The notes: generated from the sequence alone by a model not told the origin. Numbered from the stretch's first letter, positions 7,791 to 15,569 are shown. The stretch: DNA of 20,858 nucleotides from Candidatus Methanovirga meridionalis (GCA_031289325.1 JAITPS010000139.1:1-20858); one strand, 5' to 3'. A program made the numbers and translations.

Positions 7791-9035
7791 TTATTTGCTT
7801 AGTTCTTCTTTAAACCTTTTTTTATCCAGAAGGTTTTCCCATTTAGCTATTACGACGGTTCCAACACTGTTTCCTATGAGGTTGGTAGTAGCTCTAACTT
7901 CAGAAAGTATACGATCAACTCCTAAGATTAATGTAAGGGCTTCAGGAGGGATTTGACTAAATGTTGATAGGGTTGCACTTAAAACTATGAACCCTCCACC
8001 AACAACTGCTGCTGCTCCTTTGGATGTTAACAATAAAATAGCAAAAATAAGTAGTTTTTCATATAAACTTATATTAATATTGTATGCTTGGAATATGAAC
8101 ATTGATGCGATTATTAAGTATATACATGTTCCATCCAGGTTAAAACTATATCCTGTTGGAATAACGAATCCAACAACAGATTTTTCACATCCTAATTTTT
8201 CTAATTTTTTCATTATTTTGGGAAGAGCAACTTCTGATGAACTTGTTGCAAGAACTAAAATTATTTCATCCTTGATGTATAGAAGAAATTTAATAATGTT
8301 AAATCCAGATATTTTAGCAACTATACCTAAACCAATTAGAATAAAGACTCCGCAGGTTGAATAAACACTTAATATTAGTGTAAGTAAATTTTGAAGTGAT
8401 TCAATCCCATGGTTTCCTATTGTAAATCCCATTGCACCGAATGCTCCTATAGGAGCAAGGTATGTTACTATTCTAACCATTTCATAGAAAACATTTGTAA
8501 TTTTATCTATTATGTTTAATACTATTTTTCCAGATTCCTTTAATTTTAGGAGACCAACACTGAACAATATTGATACCAATAAAACTTGGAGTATATCACC
8601 ATCAACAAATCCACTGAAGACTGTGTTTGGAATGATATGTAATAAGAAATCGGCACCGTTAATAGAATTATTACTTGAAATAGGAACTGATAATTCACTG
8701 GAATTAATATGAATTCCCTGACCAGGTTGTATTATCTCTACAACAATTAAACCAATTATTAATGCAATTGTAGTCATGATTTCAAAATAGAGCAATGACT
8801 TTATACCTAATCTTCCTACCTTCTTCAAGTCATTTATTCCTACAATTCCAGTTACCAGAGTCCCGAATATGATTGGAGTAATTAGCATTTTGATTAAGTT
8901 TATAAATCCTTTTCCTAAAGGTTCTAAACCAACCCCAATTTTTGGATAGAAGTATCCTACTAAAATACCTAAAATAATTCCAATAATTACCTGGATGTAT
9001 AAATTTTTTAAAAAATTTCCTATATTCACTTTCAT
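7791..9035 (-). CDS. dctA: C4-dicarboxylate:cation symporter, DctA type
   Basis: This is a membrane symporter of the DAACS (glutamate/dicarboxylate) family that imports substrates such as fumarate, succinate, malate or aspartate with protons or sodium. The product is 414 residues from the chosen start. It shows ATSSSEVALP (263-272, hairpin 1), NLDGT (299-303) and VDRILSEVRATTN (373-385). In the last motif S, A and N stand where archaeal aspartate transporters have D, T and D, and this matches bacterial DctA. LLYFEI and IPTGYSFNLDGT also resemble bacterial DctA closely. An upstream TTG at 9056 is in frame, but ATG at 9035 is preferred: a TATA box at 9058-9067 is centred 27 bases upstream and there is no ribosome binding site, which fits a leaderless message. 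DctA is unusual in a methanogen and may have been acquired from bacteria. Confidence 0.92.
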   Translation of the reverse strand: MKVNIGNFLKNLYIQVIIGIILGILVGYFYPKIGVGLEPLGKGFINLIKMLITPIIFGTLVTGIVGINDLKKVGRLGIKSLLYFEIMTTIALIIGLIVVEIIQPGQGIHINSSELSVPISSNNSINGADFLLHIIPNTVFSGFVDGDILQVLLVSILFSVGLLKLKESGKIVLNIIDKITNVFYEMVRIVTYLAPIGAFGAMGFTIGNHGIESLQNLLTLILSVYSTCGVFILIGLGIVAKISGFNIIKFLLYIKDEIILVLATSSSEVALPKIMKKLEKLGCEKSVVGFVIPTGYSFNLDGTCIYLIIASMFIFQAYNINISLYEKLLIFAILLLTSKGAAAVVGGGFIVLSATLSTFSQIPPEALTLILGVDRILSEVRATTNLIGNSVGTVVIAKWENLLDKKRFKEELSK

Positions 9036-9057
9036 TAAGTACAATTTATCATTCAAA

Positions 9058-9067
9058 TTATATAAAA
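9058..9067 (-). promoter_or_regulatory. Predicted TATA box of dctA
   Basis: On the minus strand the sequence reads TTTTATATAA, centred about 27 bases before the ATG at 9035. This is the usual archaeal distance from TATA centre to transcription start, so transcription should begin at or within a base or two of the start codon. Confidence 0.55.
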
Positions 9068-9286
9068 CTAATGTTCAATAGAAAAGTTTGTGATATATTA
9101 TGAATAAAAAAAGTTAATTATCTAATAAAAAAAACTTAGATGTATTTCTATTTTAACAATAAAGAGAGAATATCCAAATAATTATTTTTATCGAATATTT
9201 TCAAATCTTTTATTTTTATAAATTTTAATCTCCAAGTATAGCTGATTTGAGTTAATCATACTGTTCATTGGAGTAGTTGAAGAGAA

Positions 9287-9319
9287 AAAAAACTATCAAA
9301 AAACTATCAAAAAACTATC
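9287..9319 (+). repeat. 11-bp tandem repeat, 3 copies
   Basis: The unit aaaaaactatc is repeated three times in direct succession, inside the arms of a 9-bp inverted repeat. It is unrelated in sequence to the family A and B arrays. Confidence 0.75.
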
Positions 9320-9407
9320 ATGGATAAACATGTTCATACAGATGAGCATATATTTACCATCATAGTGATGAAAGTTTCTCTTCATTTCAACCCTACATTG
9401 TACATTA

Positions 9408-9911
9408 TCATCCTACAAAAATTAAATTACCGTTTAACTTAATATCATCACGATTAGCATAATGATAGACATTCCCGAAATCATAATTGACATTTTGATC
9501 AACAAAGCTTTCATAATTAAAGAAAGAATCATGCCAATTACCTGACCCTCCTTTATGACCTTTTGAATGTGTACCAAAACTCAAAATAACTTTTTTTATG
9601 GGATTAACTGTGTGAACCAAATTATCACTTCTGAAAGTAAACCAATCATCAGTGTCTGGACGAATATAACCAGCAAAGTCATCTTCACCAATCTTATACC
9701 CAATATTATTAGGAATCATGACGAATCGTGTACCATCTTCTAAAACAGCTGTGGCTTTAGCATAGAAATGATTAAATTTGCCTTCATGTAATTTCACAGT
9801 TATATATGCATGATCGTTTGCATCAACACTGAATGCACTAACACTACCAATCATACTAATTACCAATAAACATAATAATATGCTACTGATCTTAATTTTA
9901 TCAAAACTCAT
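9408..9911 (-). CDS. Secreted protein of unknown function
   Basis: I do not recognise the family. The 167-residue product starts with a clear Sec signal peptide: a lysine-containing start (SFDKIK), a hydrophobic core (SSILLCLLVISMIG) and probable cleavage after SVSA near residue 27. The mature part, about 140 residues, is polar and aromatic-rich, with a GTHSKGHKGGSGNWHD segment rich in glycine and histidine. It has no cysteine and no membrane anchor. An upstream GTG at 9920 is in frame, but the ATG at 9911 has GAGGTG (9917-9922) well placed and is preferred. It lies 106 bp downstream of the larger secreted protein gene on the same strand, and the two are probably cotranscribed and act together at the cell surface. 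Confidence 0.75.
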   Translation of the reverse strand: MSFDKIKISSILLCLLVISMIGSVSAFSVDANDHAYITVKLHEGKFNHFYAKATAVLEDGTRFVMIPNNIGYKIGEDDFAGYIRPDTDDWFTFRSDNLVHTVNPIKKVILSFGTHSKGHKGGSGNWHDSFFNYESFVDQNVNYDFGNVYHYANRDDIKLNGNLIFVG

Positions 9912-10017
9912 AATATACACCTCTAAATTATTATATACTAAAATATCTGAAACCTCATTTCCATTAAATCATTAGAAGGTCATAGGCTCCCTGTAATTTT
10001 TCTATTTATATTTTATA

Positions 10018-11547
10018 TTATTTAATAAAAAATATCTTATTATTAGCCACAATTCCAAATGGCACAGAATATAGATTGGATATACTGGATGGGGATACTC
10101 CTGGAATTCTCAAACTGGTTCTGGTTTCATCATAAGAAGAAGAAAAACATTGACCTTCATCAACAATTGCATCAAAGACATAATCTCGACTTAAATCACC
10201 AGTTTTATAGTAATAATATCCTGTTCCAGCAGTGGATGTTGTGGTTATGTTTGCAATACTAACATTATTTGCAAACAAATGAATTATTTTATTAACTAAC
10301 GGTTTACCTGCTTTATTCAACCATGTTTTAATATCAAGCTTAAAACCATCTGAAACTTTATTAGCAGTTAATGTTAAATTAAGAGTATCATCAGAGAGAA
10401 TATTTATATGTCCAGTACACTTAGCACTATCTAAATATTGACTACCTTCATATTCAATATAATAGTCATACTTTCTCTCTTTAGCAGTATTAGTATTGAA
10501 TTTAATGCTTGCATATCCATTATTATCAGTATAGGTACTACCTATTAGAGAACCATTATTACTATAACAGAAATTCACAGGTTGATTAGTTAAACTTTCA
10601 TTTTTGCTATTAAGTAGATAAGCTGTCAAATTCACACCATCATTAGGTGCAGGTGTTTTATTAACAGTTATATCATTATACAAATTAGTTAGTTTTGTTC
10701 CTATTTTATAAGTTCTACCTTTATAGATACTACTCTTATTGTTACTACTAATGTTAATGTAATCAAAACCACCAACATTATTAAAATTTTTAACTAATAA
10801 TTCAATACTATAATCGTACTCCCCCACAAAATTAACAGTATAAGGAATATTAGCGTAACCATTCTCATCAACTGTAGCACTAATTCTTTGATTATTAATC
10901 ACAAAATTAATTGGTTCATGTAAATTAATCTTAGAACTATTTAATGGTTCATTATAAAAATTCGTGATATGAGTTTTCAAATAAACAGTATCATTATAAT
11001 GGGCACTGCGTAAAGCATCCTCAAAATCATAAAATATTTCATCATCGACCCATTGTATATATTCATATTCCAATTGTCCATCTGGTGGGTCTCCCTTGTA
11101 TCCTAAAGTTTTAACCCGACTGTTACCATCACGAATATTTGCACGAAAACCACCTTTCTCAAATATATCAAAGGTTAAAGGTTTACGAATATCTAATTCA
11201 TGGAAACCTATAAAAAAACAATCATGCCCTATCCAACCATAAGATAGTCCAAACTTGAAAATAAGATCATTCACAATATGACCCGTAAAATTAGAATCAT
11301 TAACTTTCATAGCCCTACTATCAGAACCAATAGACTCAATAAATAGGCCATGATCAGTTTTATCATTAGGCTCAAAACAAGTGATATTTATGTTGGAGGC
11401 ATTTACGGCATACAAAGAACATGCATCACCATCATTATCTCGACCATTAAGAGTAACATCACCACCCACATATGCGGAAACATACCCCATACAACTTCCA
11501 ACTAAACTTAGAACTATCATTATATTTATAATTTTTTTAAAACACAT
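10018..11547 (-). CDS. Secreted Ig-like-repeat (adhesin-like) protein
   Basis: The 509-residue product begins with a signal peptide (MCFKKIINIMIVLSLVGS...YVSA, cleavage near residue 25). An N-terminal part of about 160 residues has no recognised relatives. It is followed by about three Ig-like beta-sandwich units of 90-100 residues (roughly 195-285, 290-385 and 387-475), each with the pattern of a linker, a PVNF-like strand and a DENGYANIPY or DNNGYASIKF strand, as in invasin/Big-type domains. There are about 15 N-x-S/T sequons, consistent with surface glycosylation, and several cysteines (DAC, NITC, GHDC, NFC, AKC, GQC). No C-terminal membrane anchor or cell-wall-binding repeat is seen, unlike many Methanobrevibacter adhesin-like proteins. 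GGTGA precedes the ATG. It is probably an adhesin or surface-binding protein; the ligand is unknown. Confidence 0.8.
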   Translation of the reverse strand: MCFKKIINIMIVLSLVGSCMGYVSAYVGGDVTLNGRDNDGDACSLYAVNASNINITCFEPNDKTDHGLFIESIGSDSRAMKVNDSNFTGHIVNDLIFKFGLSYGWIGHDCFFIGFHELDIRKPLTFDIFEKGGFRANIRDGNSRVKTLGYKGDPPDGQLEYEYIQWVDDEIFYDFEDALRSAHYNDTVYLKTHITNFYNEPLNSSKINLHEPINFVINNQRISATVDENGYANIPYTVNFVGEYDYSIELLVKNFNNVGGFDYINISSNNKSSIYKGRTYKIGTKLTNLYNDITVNKTPAPNDGVNLTAYLLNSKNESLTNQPVNFCYSNNGSLIGSTYTDNNGYASIKFNTNTAKERKYDYYIEYEGSQYLDSAKCTGHINILSDDTLNLTLTANKVSDGFKLDIKTWLNKAGKPLVNKIIHLFANNVSIANITTTSTAGTGYYYYKTGDLSRDYVFDAIVDEGQCFSSSYDETRTSLRIPGVSPSSISNLYSVPFGIVANNKIFFIK

Positions 11548-12395
11548 TTTTTCACCATTTATTAACTCATTGTTTGTTTTTTTTTATGTTATTTAAAATT
11601 ATGGATTTTCATGAAATAGTATTTAAAATTAAATAATTTGTAAAAAATATTTTTAAGTTATTGCATTTTACATTAAATAAAGCACAATTTAGTATTTAAA
11701 AGTCATAGTATATAAAGATTTTTTTATTTTTTATAAAATCATCTTAATTTAGATATAATAATATTCTTATAAAAAGATATTATAATCCACTATAATAATG
11801 TATACTGAAATCAAACTAATGAAATTTAAAGTGTTTCATTTTCATCAAATGTAAATCATTGGTAATAAGTTGTATGGAAGATATTTGTTTCAAAAATCAA
11901 AAATGACTGGATGACTTTATTCAACTTTGAATCTAATCTGTTTTGAGCGAAGTTTTAGATATATAGATTGATAGTTATATTAATGTAATAATATATTATC
12001 CAACAACTTACTACAATGACTATTTATTTATTAAATAGTAATACCCATATAAATGCTTCTAAAATTTTTCAATGAAAATATTTCTTAAAATTAAAAAATA
12101 AAATTAGATAAAACATAATAATATTAAATAAAGTTAAAAATTACTTAAAAATAAAAAATATATATTAAAATACCTTATTTTTGAAAAAGTATTAAATCAT
12201 TGCAAATTAATAATCCCATTTTTCTCATTGATAAACTAACAAAAGACATTAAAATACTTAAAATTTAAATAAATAAACATTTCATAAATAAAACAGGATT
12301 AAAAAATTTTTAATCATTAACAAAATAAATAAAGAAATAATTTGATATATTAAAAAATGTAATACTTTATAAAAAATTATTATTAAATAAAATTT
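11548..12395. other. Unexplained AT-rich DNA with a B remnant
   Basis: Family B interior in minus orientation is visible at about 11592-11640 (aaaattatggattttcatga). The stretch 11800-12060 is less AT-rich than its surroundings and has mixed codon-like composition, but every frame on both strands is broken by stops within about 30 codons. It may be a decayed gene or an unrecognised RNA. From 12060 to 12395 I see nothing. No tRNA or other RNA gene is recognisable. Confidence 0.3.
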
Positions 12396-12427
12396 TAGTG
12401 ATGGAAAAAATGTTTTTAATTAATCAC

Positions 12428-12517
12428 TTATTTTTAAATATCTTATTTTTAAATATCTTATTTTTAAATATCTTATTTTTAAATATCTTATTTTTAAATA
12501 TCTTATTTTTAAATATC
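12428..12517 (+). repeat. 15-bp tandem repeat, 6 copies
   Basis: The unit ttatttttaaatatc is repeated six times without error. It differs by one base from the unit at 3565-3624 and occupies the same place inside a family A element, immediately after the shared tttttaattaatcac stretch. Confidence 0.92.
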
Positions 12518-12675
12518 TTATTTTAAAAAATTTCAAATTAAAATTGAATTAATTTTTTAAATAATAATTTTTATTTCTTTATTTTTAAAAATAATAACTA
12601 TAATTTTTTAATTAAAAATTTAATAATTATGTTTCAATTTTAAAAAATTCATTATTGAACTTGTTCAATTAGAAA

Positions 12676-12772
12676 CGGAAAATCTTTGATTTTCCTAAGT
12701 TATCTTCGATAACAAATCTTTGATTTTATGTATTGAAATTTTTTATTTCAATTAGAAAAACGAAGTTTTTCT
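12676..12772. repeat. Cluster of five small hairpins
   Basis: Successive perfect stem-loops can be read: ggaaaatc-ttt-gattttcc (12677-12695), gttatc-ttc-gataac (12699-12713), aaatc-ttt-gattt (12714-12726), attgaaat-5 nt-atttcaat (12732-12752) and agaaaaac-gaa-gtttttct (12754-12772). The last is shared with copy A2 (14318-14336). The others lie in 12676-12758, an 83-bp block absent from A2 and bounded by the direct repeat ttcaattagaaa (12664-12675 and 12747-12758). Confidence 0.85.
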
Positions 12773-12800
12773 GTACTTAAAAACATTATTACATATACTA

Positions 12801-13131
12801 TAAAAAAAATTATATAAATTAATTCTATATATTAAAATAGAACTCAGTGATTTTGATAAAATTCTTAATAAATAACTTTTTTAAAATGTCTGTGATAGTT
12901 TTAAGTATAATATGATAGAAAAGAAAATATCGTGCAAGAATAATTTGTTAACAAATATTTAACAATTGTGTTAAATTCCATGAAAATAATAAGTTCAATT
13001 TAGGTGTGAGCATTTTCATGTTTTTCGTGTTTAATCCGAAGAAAACATTTAAACAAAATTTAAAATTCATTGCATGTAAGAATATAAATTTTTCCATCTT
13101 CGCATGCTAAAATATCTAAATGGTACACTGT
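12801..13131. other. Gap downstream of hypB with solo B terminal repeat
   Basis: A single family B terminal repeat, starting cagtgattttgat and ending ttcttaa, lies at 12845-12868 without a partner. The rest, 12890-13131, is unique sequence with a short palindrome (ttgttaacaa near 12947-12956) and no reading frame or recognisable terminator. Confidence 0.35.
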
Positions 13132-13797
13132 TTAATTCAATTCATGCTTTTTTTTGAATTGTTCGATAGCATTAATAATTTGATCTAATCCTATTCCATT
13201 TTTTAAACTTGTTTTAATAGCTTCAACATCAGGATTTAAAAATTCAACATCTTTAACCATCTTTTCAGCATCTGCTCCAACGGCATCAGCAATATCTATT
13301 TTATTAATAATTACTAAATCAGCACTCTGAAATATTAAAGGATGTTTTTCTACTGTATCATCACCTTCACTAACACTGATAACAACAACACGAATGTGAG
13401 AACCTAAATCAAAGTCCACTGGACATATTAAATTTCCAACATTTTCAACGAACAAATAATCAATCTTATCTAAAGGTATATCATTGATAGCATGCTCTAC
13501 TAAATGTGCATCAAGATGGCATTCTTTTCCTGTATTTAATCCTACAACAGGAATATTAAATTTTTCAAATCTATTAGCATCAAATTTACTTATTACATCT
13601 CCAGCTATTACTCCAATATCTCCTTCCATATTTTGTATAAGTTCTTCTATTAATGAAGTTTTCCCTGAACCAATAGCTCCTACGAAATCAACTCCAAAAA
13701 TATTTGAATCGTTGAGTTTTTTTGTAATTCTATCGGCTATTTTCTTATTTGCTTTTGTGATATTATGTTGGATCTCTATATTGCCTACTTTATGCAT
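13132..13797 (-). CDS. hypB: Hydrogenase nickel incorporation GTPase HypB
   Basis: HypB is the GTPase that, with HypA, delivers nickel to the [NiFe] hydrogenase active site. In a methanogen of this kind the clients would be hydrogenases such as Mvh, Frh and Ech/Eha types. The 221-residue product has the archaeal length and lacks the N-terminal metal-binding extension of the E. coli protein. Visible motifs are Walker A GAIGSGKT (40-47), the nickel/zinc site CHLDAH (C93, H94, with C125 in LICPVD) at the dimer interface, and NKID (155-158) for guanine recognition. AGGGGA precedes the ATG at good distance. The gene stands alone between repeat-rich regions, and hypA is not in the window. Confidence 0.95.
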   Translation of the reverse strand: MHKVGNIEIQHNITKANKKIADRITKKLNDSNIFGVDFVGAIGSGKTSLIEELIQNMEGDIGVIAGDVISKFDANRFEKFNIPVVGLNTGKECHLDAHLVEHAINDIPLDKIDYLFVENVGNLICPVDFDLGSHIRVVVISVSEGDDTVEKHPLIFQSADLVIINKIDIADAVGADAEKMVKDVEFLNPDVEAIKTSLKNGIGLDQIINAIEQFKKKHELN

Positions 13798-14138
13798 AAA
13801 ATCCCCTATGATTATTATATTCTTAAAAATAATGATTATGTCAAAAATTCAATGCAGTTGCTAATTTCAACATCACCAAAATTTATTTTCCATCTATGAT
13901 AATATATTCTCTATTTTTAAGGATTTCAAATTTCTATTTTTAAGGATTTCAAATTTCTGTTTTTAAGAATTTCAAATTAATATTAAATTAATTTTTTAAA
14001 TAATAATTTTTATTTTTTTATTATTTTTTTATTGTTGAAAACTTATTTTTAACCTATGAGAATTATTCATAATTTTTTTAAAAATTAATATTTAAAAATA
14101 AATATTATTAAAATATATTTATTTAAAACTAACTATAT
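13798..14138. other. hypB upstream region with partial family A element
   Basis: The hypB ribosome binding site AGGGGA lies immediately at its left edge. From 13911 to about 14130 the sequence is family A interior (caaattaatattaaattaat near 13972) preceded by three tandem copies of a 23-bp unit. No left end is recognisable, so this is a truncated copy into or beside which the complete copy A2 was inserted. Confidence 0.45.
13911..13979 (+). repeat. 23-bp tandem repeat, 3 copies
   Basis: Two identical units (13911-13933, 13934-13956), reading ctatttttaaggatttc then aaattt, are followed by a third with a few changes (13957-13979). It lies in a truncated family A element at the place where other copies have the 15-bp array. 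Confidence 0.85.
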
Positions 14139-14364
14139 ATTGATGTAAAAAATGTTTGTAAATAATTATTATTTTTAAATATTTTATTGTTGAGAATTTA
14201 TTTTCAACTTAGGAGAATTTATTCAACTGTTTAAAAATAATATCTATAATTTTTTTAATTAAAAATTTAATAATTGTGTTTCATTTTTAAAAACTTCATT
14301 ATTGAACTTGTTCAATTAGAAAAACGAAGTTTTTCTGTACTTAAAAACATTATTTCATACACTA
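14139..14364 (+). mobile_element. MITE family A copy A2
   Basis: The left end is slightly degenerate, starting TATTGATG with its 24-bp repeat ending TTTGTAA. The right end, read inverted from 14364, starts TAGTGTATG and ends TTTTTAA. TA flanks it at 14137-14138 and 14365-14366. It is 226 bp long with no coding capacity. It carries only one hairpin (14318-14336) near the right end and so shows the state without the 83-bp block found in A1. Confidence 0.65.
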
Positions 14365-14423
14365 TATTTAAAATTACATTATTTAAAATTATAGGTTTTT
14401 ATAAACTGATAAATTAAATAATC

Positions 14424-14951
14424 TTAAATTGATTCAAAGAATTTTTCTAAGTTTTTTTTATATTCTTCAAGACCATATTCATTAATTATTAAATAATCAG
14501 AGCATACTATAACATTAGCTATTCCAAAACTAAGTTCTCGCTCATCTCTTTTCTTAAATTCATCAAAACTATCACTATCGTCTTCACGATTCCTCATTTT
14601 TAAACGCATGAAACGTGTTTTTGGACTTGCAAATATGGAAAGTAGCTTAAAATTTTTGAAATTTTCTTTGATGAAATCAACTTCAAATAAACTTCTAATA
14701 CCTTCTATAATAAATAATTTATTTTTATCTTTATTATTTTTAATTTTTTCAACGGTTAATTTAGCTATTATATTATTCCCGAATTCTTTTCTTAGTTGAA
14801 TAGCTGTATCACCAGTGGACATGTTTCTTTTTAAAGCTTCTTCTCTAATTATATCCCCCATATTGCATATAACAATGTTATATTTCTTAGCCATTTTGTA
14901 TATGAAACTTTTTCCAGAGCCTGGCAAACCACAAATACCTATTACTTTCAT
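14424..14951 (-). CDS. UPF0200 family P-loop kinase-like protein
   Basis: This is an archaeal AAA/nucleotide-kinase-like protein of the UPF0200 family, often annotated as dephospho-CoA kinase-like or adenylate-kinase-like. To my knowledge its substrate is not established. The 175-residue product has the P-loop GLPGSGKS (8-15), then CNMGDIIREEA, EGIRS (a lid/substrate segment) and a basic KTRFMRLKMRNRE region consistent with a phosphotransferase lid. A GTG at 14960 is in frame, but the ATG at 14951 is preferred because the conserved MKVIGICGLPGSGKS block begins there and nothing like a ribosome binding site precedes the GTG. It stands alone, flanked by element-derived DNA on both sides. Confidence 0.82.
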   Translation of the reverse strand: MKVIGICGLPGSGKSFIYKMAKKYNIVICNMGDIIREEALKRNMSTGDTAIQLRKEFGNNIIAKLTVEKIKNNKDKNKLFIIEGIRSLFEVDFIKENFKNFKLLSIFASPKTRFMRLKMRNREDDSDSFDEFKKRDERELSFGIANVIVCSDYLIINEYGLEEYKKNLEKFFESI

Positions 14952-15104
14952 AAAACCCACATAAAACTATTATATTTGCAATATTTATTATTATCATATA
15001 ATTAGGTAAACTATTAATTGATGGAAGTTTGTTTTTATTTCCTATGATTATATTGTATTTCATCACCCAATATATAAAGTTAACTCTTTCATTTTCTAAA
15101 AACA

Positions 15105-15535
15105 TAGTCATTTTGGAAAAGTTCTTAAATTTTGGTTGATAATTTTTTTTATTAAATTATAGTGATATAAAAAATGTTTTTAATTAATCATTATTTTTAA
15201 ATATCATATTTTTAAGAATTTCAAATTAATATTAATCTAATTTTTTAAATAATAATTTTTATTCTTTTATTTTTAAAAATAATAATTATAATTTTTTTAA
15301 TTAAAAATTTAATACTTATGGTATAATATAAAAAATCTCATTACTTAAAAACATTATTTCATACACTATATTTAATTTTAAATATTAATTTATAAAAATC
15401 TATAATTTTAAATTTTAAATAATATAACTATATTTTAATTAATATAAATAACTTTAAATTAAATTAATATAAATAACTTTAAATTAATCTATTTTAATAA
15501 TATTTATTTTTAAAAAGTATTAAAAAGTATTAAAC
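15105..15535 (+). mobile_element. MITE family B copy B5, interrupted by A3
   Basis: The left end starts TAGTCATTTTGG at 15105 and its 24-bp repeat ends TTCTTAA. The B sequence runs to 15159, breaks at A3, and resumes at 15371 with the usual B interior (aaatctataattttaaattt near 15397). The right end has decayed (about 15500-15535, aaaaagtatt repeated) and its boundary is approximate. Confidence 0.65.
15160..15368 (+). mobile_element. MITE family A copy A3, nested in B5
   Basis: This is a compact complete copy of 209 bp. The left end starts TAGTGATAT and the right end, read inverted, starts TAGTGTATG; both 24-bp repeats end TTTTTAA and match at about 19 of 24 positions. TA flanks it at 15158-15159 and 15369-15370. 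Removing the element with one TA joins attaaatta to tttaattttaaatatt, identical to the uninterrupted B sequence at about 6205-6229. This is the clearest evidence for insertion with TA duplication in the window. Confidence 0.8.
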
Positions 15536-15569
15536 CGATATTAAATCTTTGAAAACCATGCCCCCCATT

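Larger units (their letters stand above)
9057..9407. other. 351-bp gap with short tandem repeat and inverted repeat
   Basis: Besides the dctA promoter this gap holds three tandem copies of aaaaaactatc (9287-9319) and a 9-bp inverted repeat, gaagagaaa at 9279-9287 and tttctcttc at 9375-9383, enclosing about 87 bp. It follows the stop of the secreted protein gene at 9408 and could be its 3' untranslated region. A 29-codon minus-strand frame within it (start near 9385) has no support and is not called. Confidence 0.35.
12396..12800 (+). mobile_element. MITE family A copy A1 with 83-bp hairpin block
   Basis: The left end starts TAGTGATGG and its 24-bp terminal repeat ends TTTTTAA. The right end, read inverted from 12800, starts TAGTATATG and ends TTTTTAA. 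The right flank is TA (12801-12802); the left flank has become TT. Just inside the left end lie six copies of a 15-bp repeat. Near the right end lies a block of small hairpins that is absent from copy A2. It is 405 bp long with no coding capacity. Confidence 0.65.
14961..15569. other. 609-bp intergenic region with nested elements
   Basis: From 14961 to 15104 is the leader of the UPF0200 gene without a standout signal. From 15105 the region is a family B element interrupted by family A copy A3. From 15536 to 15569 is the 3' flank of trm5. No gene is visible. Confidence 0.5.

Noticed and set aside
7987..8364. 125-codon plus-strand frame opposite dctA
   Set aside because: It is a shadow of dctA, whose motifs are unmistakable on the minus strand.
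9036..9056. TTG start for dctA
   Set aside because: No ribosome binding site precedes it, and the TATA box position and the DctA N-terminus both favour the ATG at 9035.
9320..9385. 29-codon minus-strand frame downstream of the secreted protein
   Set aside because: It is short, without a ribosome binding site, and runs through the 11-bp repeat.
10059..10262. Plus-strand frame opposite the Ig-like protein
   Set aside because: It is antisense to a convincing secreted protein gene, with low-complexity Q/H/N translation and no start signal.
11875..11960. Possible transposase fragment (KNDWMTLFNFESNL in one frame)
   Set aside because: Only about 25 codons lie between stops and I cannot match it to a transposase family with confidence; it is kept only as part of the unexplained island.
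14887..15111. 74-codon minus-strand frame overlapping the start of the UPF0200 gene
   Set aside because: It overlaps a well-supported gene in another frame, reads through an element end, and shows no conserved features.
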